Part shown: positions 24,396 to 35,217 of the stretch, in pieces | How the letters are laid out: every line of letters begins with the position of its first letter | How positions within the stretch are numbered: position 1 is the first letter of the stretch | Source: Melastoma dodecandrum | Taxonomy: Eukaryota > Streptophyta > Magnoliopsida > Myrtales > Melastomataceae | Assembly (NCBI GenBank): GCA_029817715.1 | Contig: JARUPY010000606.1 | Location: forward strand, 4,030,001-4,094,000 | Reading direction: 5' to 3' | Length of the DNA stretch: 64,000 nt | Notes under the pieces: model-generated | Seen by the model: the letters and a program-made list of their open reading frames with translations, nothing else | What the model was told of the DNA's origin: nothing | The model's database searches: none | Made by a program: the position numbers and the translations under genes

Positions 24396-26110
24396 TGAAT
24401 TAACGAAGTTGCGAAGGGGTTCAAGGCACGAAAGCCATGCCAGTAGAGGCTTGGCCTCTTTTGATTAAACCACGGACCATGTCCAATTGTGTGAGAGACG
24501 GTATCTTTTTTTTTTTTTTTTTGTTCATGGGGGAAAGTTCGATCCCGTGTCGGATCTAAAAGTTTCACAATATCCAAACATGACTAGATAATGGAACCGA
24601 GAACACCACAACTCCAAAAAAATTTCGGGAGTCAAGTGCACCTCTGGGAGTGATGATATGTTTTGATCAGGATTCCATATATATATATATATATAATGTA
24701 CATCCGAAATCTTAATATCTCTAGATATTTAGAGAGATGGCTCAATACAATATCTTCGGATCTCTTGTCTATCAATAGGCCAATGGACGGTCCAATCTCC
24801 TCTTTAATTTATATTTTCCATTACCCCTCCAAAAACTTCTCGCCAAATATACTAATATAATTATCAAACACTAACAAAAAGTTAAAGAACATGATAGAAA
24901 GTAGAGACCATGGTGTTTAATAACGAGGAGTAAGCTAATGACTTAGGGCTGACGAAAACTCTCGGCTATTCATTCTATAACATAATATAACCACGTGTTT
25001 AATTGTCCCGAGAGCCTTGGGTTAGGGGGTTGTTTATGTTGAGGCGCCACTAAATATCATGCTGATTCAAATGACGACATGTCGGCAGCATTATCCCTAA
25101 TATTATCACATGTCAAAGGTGAATGTATCGTCTTCTTTTCTTTCCGTTGTTTGTTAAGCTTGGACGGTAATCTCAAAAACAAATTAAGGATAAGATTGAC
25201 ATGATAAAACTCTCATGGTAATTAATTATAATCTTTGTGTTACTAAATATTTTGAGGAGAATTTTCATGTACAGACACAGGGAGAAGTTCCATACAATAC
25301 AACTGCAATAATTCCATTAAAAAAAATTGTATATGAATTAGTAAGATGCTTAGGAATCACATGCACTTCCTATTTGGCTCGTCTTATCCGCAGGTGCTGT
25401 CAGCCCACACCCCAAGTTGTATCAATTTGGGACATTTTTTGTCATAACATGTTTGGCAACTTGATCATACAACAAACTTTGCAAAAAAAAAAAAAAAACT
25501 CTTGAACTCTATCCCCGACTCTCGATACATTTGAGTCGTCCATACGGGAGTCCATACGGGGACGTCCCCGTGTCGCATGTTACAGTTGAAATGAAACACA
25601 TACTTATGGGTACGACACTTTTTTTGTTTTGGTTCACAAGCATTTAATTGTTTTTAAAAGGAGTTTAAATAGTTTGAGTCATGGCAATTCGTTGTTCATG
25701 GATCCATTGAATGCAATACTATTTTCAGTTATGCGGTAAAATTCGAATGAAAAGTGGGGCCTCGATCATAGTGTCAACTACTACATCAATACAATAAAAG
25801 CATGCGGTTTGCACACGCAAGCGGCGACGCTCACGATTGATTAACCAAGTAATCAAAATCAAACATGTTCATTTAGGGGAAAGAGCACGATCGTCAAGTT
25901 GCATCTGTCGGCCCTACCCAGTTCTTAATGAAAGACATTCTTACTACGAAATCACCAACATGAAGGAAAATGTCAAAAAAACCCCAATATAATAATAACA
26001 TAATTTGTCAAGAACATCCATCTTTCCGAAGCGTTCAGTTCAATGCGTGGACAAACCGCACCCTTTTAGGTCCCGCCAAGAGGAAAAGGGTCTTAAAATA
26101 TTGTCAAGCC
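24396..26110. other. intergenic, distal CBF promoter side
   Basis: No supported gene. It holds a (TA)n run at 24677-24695, a poly-A run near 25484-25498, and otherwise AT-rich sequence upstream of the CBF gene. Open frames (e.g. 25215-25505) have no recognisable domain. Confidence 0.5.
24677..24695. repeat. (TA)n microsatellite
   Basis: About nine AT dinucleotides in a row. Confidence 0.85.
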
Positions 26111-26116
26111 ATTACA

Positions 26117-26124
26117 TATAAATA
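26117..26124 (+). promoter_or_regulatory. TATA box of the CBF gene
   Basis: TATAAATA, 98 bp before the CBF start codon, at a suitable distance for a 5' UTR of about 70 nt. No other TATA-like element is closer. Confidence 0.65.
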
Positions 26125-26221
26125 ACAAGACGTCCCCCCCTCTTCGCATGCACAAGTCTTCCATAAAGAGGAGTAATAAAGAATACACACGGTTAAACCA
26201 AAAACAGCTTTCTTTGCCTCC

Positions 26222-26896
26222 ATGGAAGACAAGTACTCCATTCACGAAGCCGCCGACTACACCTCCCGGTCTTCAGACTCTTTCTCAGAGGAGGAGGCCG
26301 AGGTGGTGCTTGCTTCCAGCGGCCCCAAGAAGCGGGCGGGTAGGAAGGTCTTCAAGGAGACGAGGCACCCGGTGTACCGAGGCGTCCGGGAAAGGAACAA
26401 GGGCAAGTGGGTCTGCGAGGTCCGGGAGCCGAACAAGAAGACGAGGGTTTGGCTAGGGACTTACGCGACCGCCGAGATGGCTGCCCGGGCCCATGACGTC
26501 GCAGCGCTCGCGTTCCGGGGGAAGGGAGCGTGCCTCAACTTCGCCGACTCTGCATGGAGGCTACCAGTGCTGACAGAGAGCTCAAATCCCGTGGAGCTAA
26601 GGAGGGTTGCGGCCGCGGTCGTGGCGGAGGAGTTTGGAGGGAAAATGGAGGACGAGGGGGAGGGGCTGGTAAATGAGACGGAGGAGGCGGGTTCGGATAA
26701 CGCTGCTGGCGGCAGTCATTCTGCGGAGTTCGTGTCCGGGTCGGGCACTGGGATGGACCACGACATTGGGAAATGGGCGGAATGGCCTCTGATGTCACCG
26801 ACGTCGTACCCAGGCGACGTTCACGGCAGCTGGGATCCGGCCGACTATTCCGAAACAGATGGCGGATATCAGGACATGTCTCTGTGGAATTTCTAG
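26222..26896 (+). CDS. CBF/DREB1: CBF/DREB1 transcription factor (AP2/ERF)
   Basis: Intronless, 224 codons, as usual for CBFs. The single AP2 domain (about residues 49-106) contains [20 protein letters not shown] and [20 protein letters not shown], with the Val that marks DREB-type DNA binding. It is flanked by both CBF signatures: [15 protein letters not shown] just before and DSAWR just after. The C-terminal half is acidic (activation) and ends SLWNF where the family usually has LWSY. CBFs bind the CRT/DRE element (CCGAC) and switch on cold- and drought-response genes. The 3' flank is duplicated 2.3 kb downstream without a second coding region, a hint of a former tandem array. Confidence 0.95.
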   Translation: MEDKYSIHEAADYTSRSSDSFSEEEAEVVLASSGPKKRAGRKVFKETRHPVYRGVRERNKGKWVCEVREPNKKTRVWLGTYATAEMAARAHDVAALAFRGKGACLNFADSAWRLPVLTESSNPVELRRVAAAVVAEEFGGKMEDEGEGLVNETEEAGSDNAAGGSHSAEFVSGSGTGMDHDIGKWAEWPLMSPTSYPGDVHGSWDPADYSETDGGYQDMSLWNF

Positions 26897-26994
26897 TCGT
26901 GAATGAGCATTTTTAAGCCATTCCGGAAATGCATTTTGTAGTTGGTTATGCGAGAGGAGCAACATGCCTTGAATCAGACAATTAGAGTTTGAAG

Positions 26995-27660
26995 GAAATG
27001 ATAATATTTAAAAAAAAAAAGAATCAAAACTGGGAACTTATAGTCCAACATTATTAGAAAATCCTTTTGACGCGAATTGCTTTTTTCCAGCATCCCTTAT
27101 CAGATTCAAAGAGACAAAAGAGCAATTTGAGGATTGATCCCCATTTGGCAACTTGGGTGGGATTAAACAATTGGGAAAAAGGGCAATATCATCGGCCATC
27201 ACACCGTGTGAAACCACTTTCGCAAGTGATGATGGGGGGAGCATGAATCATGCTGAGTCCCCCATTTCCTACTTATTTAACTGGATTATGAAATTAGTTT
27301 TGAGTCCCAAAAACATTTTGTAAGAGCTCCTCCAATCAAAGAAGTCGAGATGCGTGATGAGACAGGCAATTGGCACGTAGGATGACTTGGTTATGCCCGC
27401 CCCCAAAATATCACTTCAGAACGATTAATTTAATGACATGATTTATTTGATATGTAAATGAGGGAAAGGACAACCTGGAGTGGACGACAGTGATAGTGAT
27501 TTGATTTGATTTTTAGTCCCTGTGGTGTGGTGGGGTTAAGTTATTTCGACTTGGCTTTGAAAATAGCCAAGGGCCACTTTGTGGGGGAATCACGTGCGAC
27601 TCGACATTTGAACCCTTTTCTTATGTACGTGAAAAAAACCCTAAAAACTTTAGAAGTCCA
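26995..27660 (+). repeat. CBF 3'-flank duplication, copy 1
   Basis: This stretch starts about 100 bp after the CBF stop and aligns in the same order with 29310-31540. Shared anchors include 'cttgggtgggattaa', 'atcacaccgtgtgaaacca', 'catgaatcatgctga', 'gagggaaagg', and 'atttcgacttggctttgaaa'. This copy lacks the insertions of copy 2 and therefore shows the empty site TTCAAAGA at 27105-27112. Confidence 0.8.
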
Positions 27661-28228
27661 ATGACATAAACGCTACAAACAAAAAAAGCAAATGTTTTGC
27701 GATAGTTCAAATAGTCACTCTCGACATTAAATTTTTGTCATTCATCAGAGTCCATTATTATATCGACCGACTATAACCGGTTGCCTTTTTATGATAAGAT
27801 CGCATGTTTTACACTCAAACTCCATTTTGGAGTTCTATCGACAATTTGCTTGTGTACGTGGCGATTTAGTGTCGAATTAATATGCTCAGGACTATATTAC
27901 GAATATGTTCTTGAGCTTATATTACGTCAGGTCCAATAATATTTTTGTGGGTATAATATATTTTAGTCTAATTCATAAATAATGATATATTTTATGGACG
28001 GTTCGGTTCATTAAATAATAAGCCCAACCTAGTTATTTATGTGGGTTAAATGTGCATAATAGTGGTCTAGCTAATATGTTTGCCCAATTTAAATCCAAAC
28101 TCGATTATAAAATAAATTCGATAAATATGGCTTAATTTGTGGCTCGACACATACATCAATTCAAATCATGGTCTGCCTCATACTATAGTCCAATTTAAAG
28201 TCTAACCTAATATTATGACCCTTAAGCT
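27661..28228. other. intergenic between duplication copies
   Basis: AT-rich DNA with no coding signal or recognisable element. Confidence 0.4.
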
Positions 28229-28747
28229 GGAGGTTTGTACGAAAATACGGTTAATTTAAAAAAAATTTATAAAATACAGTCAAAGTTTCCAAAATACCGA
28301 ATTTACCGCCGCTAAGGCGGGTTTTGAAAACTCGTATTCTAATTTAAGACGGGCTTTCAAAACCCGCACCCCAAATAATAAGGGCAAGGGCGGGTTTCCC
28401 TCCTTGTTATTTTTTTTTTTTTGGCCAGGATAGAGAGAAGGAGAGGGGGCGTGCGGAGAAAGGGAAGGAAATGAGAGGGAGAGAGAAGAAAAGGAGGGAG
28501 GGGAAGGGGGAAAGGGTCGTGCGGAGAAAGGAAAGGAAAGGAGAAGGAGAGAGAAGAAAAGGAGGGAGGAGAAGGGGGAGGAGGAGAAGGGGGGAAGGTG
28601 TGCGGGAGGGGGGAGAGGAAAAATTCGGTATTTTTGAAAGACGGGTTTTCAAAACCCGCCCTAACGATGGTAAATTCAGTAGTTTTGAAACATCGACCGT
28701 ATTTTACAATATTTTTTTAAACTAATCGTATTTCTGTACAAATCTCC
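28229..28747. mobile_element. small TIR element (MITE / Mutator-like), about 520 bp
   Basis: The two ends are inverted copies over about 100 bp: the left reads ggtttgtacgaaaatacgg.., and the reverse complement of the right reads gatttgtacagaaatacga... Both contain a 'gggcgggttttgaaaac' block. Flanks ccttaagct and cctaacctg are similar enough to be a degraded 9-bp target duplication. The centre (28430-28620) is an almost pure purine GA/GGA tract. There is no transposase, so the element is non-autonomous. Confidence 0.7.
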
Positions 28748-29453
28748 CCTAACCTGTGTGCACTAGTAGTCCCTCAACTATTGTATAAAGGACGTTTATC
28801 ATCTCATATGTGACATAACTTGAATAGTGATAAATTAATTCTTAACGAAGTTTTCGAGCATTCTCTCCTTACACGATTGATGACAAAATCTGTCAACGCA
28901 CATATAAGCCGAATCAAGCTTCTGCAGCTATAATGTTCTCTTTCATGTCGAATTAAGCTTCTACAGCTTTGGTGTTCTTCCCCACTATTAAGAAAACTCT
29001 CCAGATTAAGGTTATGCAATCCTGGTGTTTTTCGCCCCCATCGGATCAAGCTTTATTGATTCAAAGCCTTCATCAGAATACTTATACCTCCTCTACCGGA
29101 TATTCGTCGGAACGTCTACCTATACACATTTGTATATTCTGTAAGCATAGAATCTGGGTTATTCACGTCTAATCTCGTGGCTAGCGATTGTAACTATACT
29201 CCCATTCAAAATGATAATTTGGTACAATATTTTCAGTCTTATAATCGGAATGCGAAATTTTGTATTAATGTTACAAAAGACAAAAAAAAGGTCGTAAATT
29301 GGTTTCGTAACGATGGAAATGATGATTTAAAAAGAAAAAGAAAGAAAGATATAAATCAAATCTCCAATCGTGAACTGAGAGTCAAATATTATTTGAAGAT
29401 CGTTTAAGAAGTCGCGAGTTGCATTTTTCAACATCTCTTATTAGATTCAAAGA

Positions 29454-30189
29454 AGAAAGCGGTTAAAATCCCACGCACGGGAGATTAAGTCGTTCTTTGC
29501 ATTTTCAAAATTTTTTCGCGCATTTTTACGAAAGTTTTTAGTTTTATGAAAAATTTTCGTAATGGGCCTAAAGGCTTCGTGAAATATTTGTAAAAATATA
29601 CGAGCATTTACAAAATTTTGAAATGGATTTTGTAAAAATGTATTAACTCTAGCAGTAACAATTTCGTAAAATATGAAATTTTTTAGCTTAACGAAAAGTT
29701 TACGTAATGGGCTGAATAATTTTCGTTATGCGTCATAAAAATATACGGGCTTTTATGAAATTTTGTAATGGGCTCCGTAAAAATGTACGAATTGAAATAG
29801 TAATTTTTTCATAAATTACGAAAAATCCCGATGAATAGTTAATAAACAGTAATAAGGTTCCTAAATCTACAGTAATTTACGAAAAAAATTTCGTAAAAAT
29901 GTATGAAAAGAATTTCGTAAATTTTCCAAATTTTCGTAATATTTGAATCGTACTCCGAGACAGAGAAATTACGAAAATTGAAAAATTTACGAAAATTTTT
30001 CATACATTTTTACGATTTTTTTTTTGTAAATTACCATAAATTTACTAACCGCTTTCACTGTTTATTAACTATTCATAAGGAATAGTAACTCCCTCCTTTT
30101 TTTACAAAAAATTTTCGTAATGGGCGTTGATGCTTCGTAAAAGACAAAAAATGACTTAATTTCACGTGTGTGGGATTTTAGCCTCTTCC
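29454..30189. mobile_element. TIR transposon with 8-bp target duplication
   Basis: Flanked by TTCAAAGA (29446-29453) and TTCAAATA (30190-30197); the paralogous empty site at 27105-27112 is a single TTCAAAGA. Terminal inverted repeats are long (agaaagcggttaaaatccca.. against ggaagaggctaaaatcccac..). The interior is full of alternating TTTACGAAA / TTTCGTAAA motifs and repeated 'cgtaatgggc' blocks, so most of the element can fold. It has no coding capacity. The 8-bp duplication suggests the hAT superfamily; the long repeats are unusual for that. Confidence 0.8.
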
Positions 30190-30629
30190 TTCAAATAGAC
30201 AAGAGGAGTGGTATGATGCAATTTGAGGATCGCCACTTGGCCGACTTGGGTGGGATTAAGCCATTGGGAGAATAAAAGAACAAACTGCATCACTGCTTAT
30301 CACACCGTGTGAAACCAGTTTTTGTCCACCCAAGTGATGATTGGGGGGAGGCGCATGAATCATGCTGACTCCCCCCATTTCCTATTTATTTAAATACATT
30401 ATCATTCTAATTTGAGTCCCAAAAGCATTTGGTAGAAGCTCCAATCAAAGAAGTCGAGGTAATCTTCTGGCAAAGGAGAAGTCGATGCGTGACGAGACTA
30501 GCGATTATTGGCTCGTAGGATGACTAATTAATTCATCGCATGTTTAATTATATATATAGATATAATAAATTTTGAGGGAAAGGCCAACCTGGTGTGGACG
30601 AGATTCAGTGAGTATGATTTAATTTAATT

Positions 30630-31415
30630 TAGTCCAGTCTTTGGATTTTATTAAATTCCATCGTCAGGAGACTCAGTGTAATGGTGTGCGGATAAGAAAA
30701 AGGAGAATCGGACGTGATCATGAAAAAAGTCTTGGACGCAATGGTAGAACGATGGAATGGATGAAGAGGGACTCACACAACACTCCAAGAGGAGAAAGGA
30801 AAATGGAGAGTCAATCGGGCCAAAGGGGGAAGGAGCCCGCATGAATAGTGTGGCCCGGTCATGAAAATTACAAAAATGCCTATTTAGGGGCAAAGAGCTC
30901 ATATGCCACTCATTCCTCACTCCACATTTCTTACTCCAGAAGAACGTGGCGAAGAAGAAAAGAGGAAAAAGAGAGAGAGGAGGAGGAGGGGAACCGGAGG
31001 GAGAAGAGGGGAACCGGGGAGGAAGGTGACCCCGACCGTGAGCAAGGTGGAGCGTTTCTTGAAGAAGGGGATGGGTGAACTACCCGCCCTTGGCCATGAG
31101 GAAGTGAGGCTTGGGGAGAAGGGTAGGACAGCGACGTCCTCTCCTCCCCGAGAGTAAGCGAATGGACGTAGGATAGACGTTGAGGACGTAGGATTCGGTT
31201 ATGTGTCGTACGTGCTTTTTCACTTATAGTAGTGTATGCATGTGTGACAGGATAGAAGACCATGGCACGGACACCTTAAGTCGTAGAAGTCCCAAACATT
31301 GTAATTGTAAAAGCAATCTTGTAATTAGAAGTGGTTAAAAATGTGAAAGAGAGACGACGGATAAGCAAGAGTGAAGTTCCCTTAAAATCAACAAAGTGCG
31401 AAACCTTTCATGAGG
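30630..31415. other. extra segment in duplication copy 2, unidentified
   Basis: Absent from copy 1, so either inserted here or deleted there. It contains a purine-rich tract (30935-31025) encoding low-complexity Glu/Arg in plus frames. I find no domain, TIR or target duplication. Confidence 0.4.
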
Positions 31416-31585
31416 GGATGAATCATTTCGACTTGGCTTTGAAATTAGCCAAAACGGTTCACTTGTGGGGATCACGTGCTACTTGACATTTAAACCCTTT
31501 TCAGATATGGTAGACACGAAAAACCTAAATAGTAACGATAAGATAAAATATATCTTCTTATTTCTTTTATATCGAAAAGCAAGCC

Positions 31586-31666
<81 letters not shown>
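31586..31666. repeat. (AAT)27 microsatellite
   Basis: Twenty-seven perfect trinucleotide units. Poly-Tyr and poly-Ile frames across it are artefacts. Confidence 0.97.
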
Positions 31667-31668
<2 letters not shown>

Positions 31669-32188
31669 TAAGAGAGAAAGAAAAGGTAATAACCATTGGC
31701 AACTATGGCCGACGACATGTCCCGATACATAAACCAATTTACATACTTATTGTGCAAATGGATAGTGTGTTAAATGAGTGAGAAAATTCATCCTCATATC
31801 ATTTTACCACCCATACAAACATATTTTAATTACAAACCAGGCAGAGAGAGATGCATGTTACCAATATAAAAGTTTTTAAGGCATTTTGATAAATGTAGGT
31901 GTGCTTGATGGGTAAGCCCACGACACTAGTTCTTCATGTTACATGGATATTCATGTGAAACTCTGAATCATTGAAGAGGGAGGGCCCATTTTACGATATA
32001 AATTGTAATGAAGTTGAAATTGAAGCAAAAACAGCCACTTAAAACAATAAAAAGTTTATAACATAGTCATAACAAATAACAATAGTAAGACATCTTAATC
32101 AATAACACGCTTTGTTCTTTTCGTTAAACAAAATCGTTCAACTAAGAGATATACTCTTTACATATCCATTTTCCTCGGAAAAACAAAA

Positions 32189-32412
32189 GGCAAATTATCG
32201 ATATTTGACCTGAGCTATAGGCCCACTTCCTTTTGTGGCATATCGTTTAAAAAGTTTTAGTTGTGGCCTTATTTCGATTTTAGTTTTTGATTTGGCCTTA
32301 AACCTGATGTCCGTTACGACTGTCAGACTTGTCGTTGATGGCCAACTTTATTGTCCTACGTGTCTTAAAATTAGTCCAATGTGTTCGTTACGTGGCAAAA
32401 TTGTCTCCCAGA
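32189..32412. repeat. left TIR of the MULE
   Basis: Highly similar in inverted orientation to 34985-35208, for example cgttacgactgtcagac and gttcgttacgtggcaaaatt on both sides. Confidence 0.9.
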
Positions 32413-32808
32413 CGAAATAAATCAACAAAGGGGGTTTAGGGTTAGGGTTCTTCGTCAGTTCCGATTTGGGATAAATCGAACGAAGTGCGATTTGAGGAGG
32501 AGTTTGTCTGCATTGCTTGATTAATTCCTTGTGCATCCTCCAGGTAAGTTGATTGTGTTTGTTTTTTTCTTTGTTCTACTTCTTCCCGATGTGATTCTGA
32601 ACTGAGTTGTTCTGATTTGGTGGAATTGATTTCTTCAGCGATTCCAGTCGGATCCTGTTGTCATTATCGATTCATTTATTTTCCTTCCTCCAAGTTAGTT
32701 GATTGTCCTTGTTTTTGCCCTTATTTTGATTCGTCCCGGCGTGGTTGATACCTGGGTTTGTACGGGTTGATGTAAGGGATTCTTGCGCATATAGGTGGGC
32801 AGGTCAGA

Positions 32809-34075
32809 ATGAAGCGGCTTTCGTTCAACATGCATATAGGTGGTCTAGTGTCTGAGGGGAATAATTTTGAGTATGTGGGTGGTAAGGTCTTGAAATACAG
32901 TGACGTAGACTGCGATCTAATGGGATATTTCACCTTGGTAGCCTTCGCTCAAGATTCTGGTTGCTCTATGAAGAAGATGTGGTATGGTGTTGGGTCTGAC
33001 AGTGTTAAAGAAATTTTTAGTGACAAGAAAGTGGTAGAGATGTGCGATTTATGTCCAGATGGTTCTACTGTGAAGGTTTACTGTGAAGGTACTATGATAG
33101 ATAATAGATCTGAAAATTAATATACTAGTCTGGACATTTCTTTAAGTATTTCTAATAGTGATGTGGATAGTTCAGAGGCAGAGCAGGACTTAGATATGCA
33201 TGAGGTAGATGTCCAGGAGAGGGTGGGTGGACTGTATCATGAAATTGCAGATGTTAGTGGTGCTGTTATGGAAGTAGAAGGGGATGTTAGTAATGCGGAT
33301 GAAGTTGATGAAATCGAAGAATCTGAATATAAGAAGTCAGACGAGGATATAATTCCAGACGATGGTACATCCACAATAGGATACAAGAGGAAGCATTTGA
33401 AATCACAACTGAGTATCTATGATCCACATTGTGATCATAAGGTGATAAAGTTCATACCTGGATTGTGTTTTGAGACCCAAGCCAGATGCATAATGCTATA
33501 CAGAGGTATGCCATTGCTAATGGATTCAATTTACAGTGGAGCGAAGTTCCAAATTAAAGCAGGAGTCTGTATGCGAATCTGGCTGTCCTTGGAGGATTTA
33601 TGGGTCGTGGTTGAAGAAGGATGGATCATTTGCTATTAAAAATGTGTTCAGCAGTCACACATGTGCTCGTAATATGCGAAACAAGCAAGCTACCAGCAAT
33701 TGGTTGGCTCAACAGTTGGTGGATGGTAATAATAGAAGGGCCGGTGCCACGGTGAAAGAAATTTAAGAGCAGGTAATGAAGAAGTAAACGACCGAAGTCG
33801 GATTGATGAAGTGTTACAAGGCATGCTGGATTGCAGATGACATGATAGTTGGTTCAGTTGATGATCACTTGAAGAAGCTTCGACCATATTTAGCTGCTCT
33901 GAGGAACAGATATCCAGGGAGTTGTTTTGAGCTGTCAACTGATTTGACATTATCCACTGGACTACACACCACTTTTAGGAGATTATACATAAGATTTGAG
34001 GCTTTGATCAAGGGGTTCCTTCTAGGGTGCAGACGTGTTGTGGGATTCGATGGAACCTTCATACATACACAGTAA
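32809..34075 (+). pseudogene. MuDR-type MULE transposase, truncated and interrupted
   Basis: The N-terminal part has the PB1-like segment common in plant MULE proteins (FEYVGGKVLKYSDVDCDL). A zinc-binding DNA-binding domain follows (ESGCPWRIYGSWLKK and FSSHTCARN, about 33560-33680). Then comes the beginning of the transposase core, ending at RRVVGFDGTFIH (about 34030-34070), the first catalytic Asp region. Breaks seen: a stop at 33118-33120, a frameshift between about 33500 and 33560, stops at 33764-33766 and just after, and loss of everything downstream of the first Asp. It is a dead gene. Confidence 0.8.
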
Positions 34076-34131
34076 CTATGTCTAGGCTACATATACAACA
34101 ATACTTATTAAAACTAATACAACAAAGGTCA

Positions 34132-34623
34132 TCAACTTGAAATCTCTAGTCCTAATTTTTTCATCATCGCTTGATTTGCACGTTGTTCCAGCTGATGGGA
34201 TGACTGGACCATCTTATGCTTCATCACCTGAGCCTTGAGATGCTTGATTACATCTTCCATTGCAGCTTGGCTCTTCTGCATCAGCTCGACCTTACTTTCT
34301 AACAACTTCTTCGTCTCAACAAGGTGCGATATAATTTCTTTTTGTCGAGGGGGTATCACATCGTCATACTAGCTGAAAAAGCCACAATCATCATCCTGTA
34401 CACATGCTCAGAACACACAACAAAATTCAGAACACAAATCAGAGACAAGTGGAAGATTCACAGACTCCGAAATCACCTTCCACACTAGACAACGAAATAA
34501 ACGTCTCCCCGGATTGCTTATACTCCAAGAGATGTACAATACAGTTCTCATCCCATGTTTGCACCTCCTTTCACAAGTAACAGAGGTGGAAATTGCAGAT
34601 TCCGCACCCTCGATACAACTCAT
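34132..34623 (-). pseudogene. GRF zinc-finger protein inside the MULE, one nonsense codon
   Basis: Two exons (34623-34477 and 34395-34132) with a GT-AG intron. Exon 1 carries CKHGMRTVLYISWSISNPG RRLF in the pattern of a GRF zinc finger. Exon 2 continues it (DDDCGFFS) and ends in a coiled coil (KKLLESKVELMQKSQ). A TAG at 34369-34371 stands where the family normally has Trp. GRF domains bind single-stranded nucleic acid; short plant GRF proteins of this type are often found near transposons. Antisense to the transposase. Whether it is a MULE gene or a captured host gene is open. Confidence 0.65.
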
Positions 34624-34984
34624 ACTTATCAACCTCTACATTTAACAAAATAATTGAAAAACAATTTGGAATTATAAACCCAATACCATACAAACATCCA
34701 TTTAAAATACCCGACCCAAAACCCCAACCCAGAAACCCATATGGGAAGCAGAAAAAAACAAGACTAAGGAAGTGAGGAACCTCATGAACCAAGACATGAA
34801 AGAGCGACGAACCTGATGAACCAATGCAAGAAGGAGCGAGGAACCAGATGAACCACGGCCAAGAACAACCCAGGAAAGGAGGACAGAATCTGATTACAAT
34901 CACCTTCGTGCACAAACCCTAATCCCCATTTTCTTTTCTTACATTTCTTTTGTTAGAACCCACGTGCGGAAATGAAAAAATCAA

Positions 34985-35208
34985 GCTGGAAGACAATTTT
35001 GCCACGTAACGAACACAGTGGACTAATTTTTAGACACGTATGACAATAAAATTGGCCGTCAACGACACGTCTGACAGTCGTAACGGACGTCGGGTTTAAG
35101 GCCAAATAAAAAACTAAAATCGAAATAATGTCAAAACTAAAACTTTTTAAATGATATGCCACAAAAGGAGGTGGGCCTATAGTTCGAGCCAAGTATCGAT
35201 AATTTGCC
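34985..35208. repeat. right TIR of the MULE
   Basis: Inverted copy of 32189-32412, ending ..GATAATTTGCC. Confidence 0.9.
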
Positions 35209-35217
35209 AAAACAATA

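Larger units (their letters stand above)
29310..31540 (+). repeat. CBF 3'-flank duplication, copy 2 (expanded)
   Basis: Aligns colinearly with 26995-27660 but is more than three times as long, because of a 736-bp TIR element (29454-30189) and about 0.8 kb of extra sequence at 30630-31415. No CBF coding region precedes it. Confidence 0.78.
32189..35208 (+). mobile_element. Mutator-like element (MULE) with 9-bp target duplication
   Basis: The ends are inverted repeats of about 225 bp starting GGCAAATTATCGATA. The outside flanks AAAACAAAA (32180-32188) and AAAACAATA (35209-35217) match at 8 of 9 bases, the expected MULE target duplication. Inside, on the plus strand, is a broken MuDR-type transposase; on the minus strand lies a GRF zinc-finger gene. 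The transposase lacks most of its catalytic domain, so the element cannot move by itself. Confidence 0.9.

Noticed and set aside
24530..24560. gttcgatcccg, resembling a tRNA T-arm
   Set aside because: No acceptor stem, D-arm or anticodon arm upstream; not a tRNA gene.
31479..31757. Minus-strand ORFs of poly-Tyr and poly-Ile
   Set aside because: They are produced by the AAT microsatellite.
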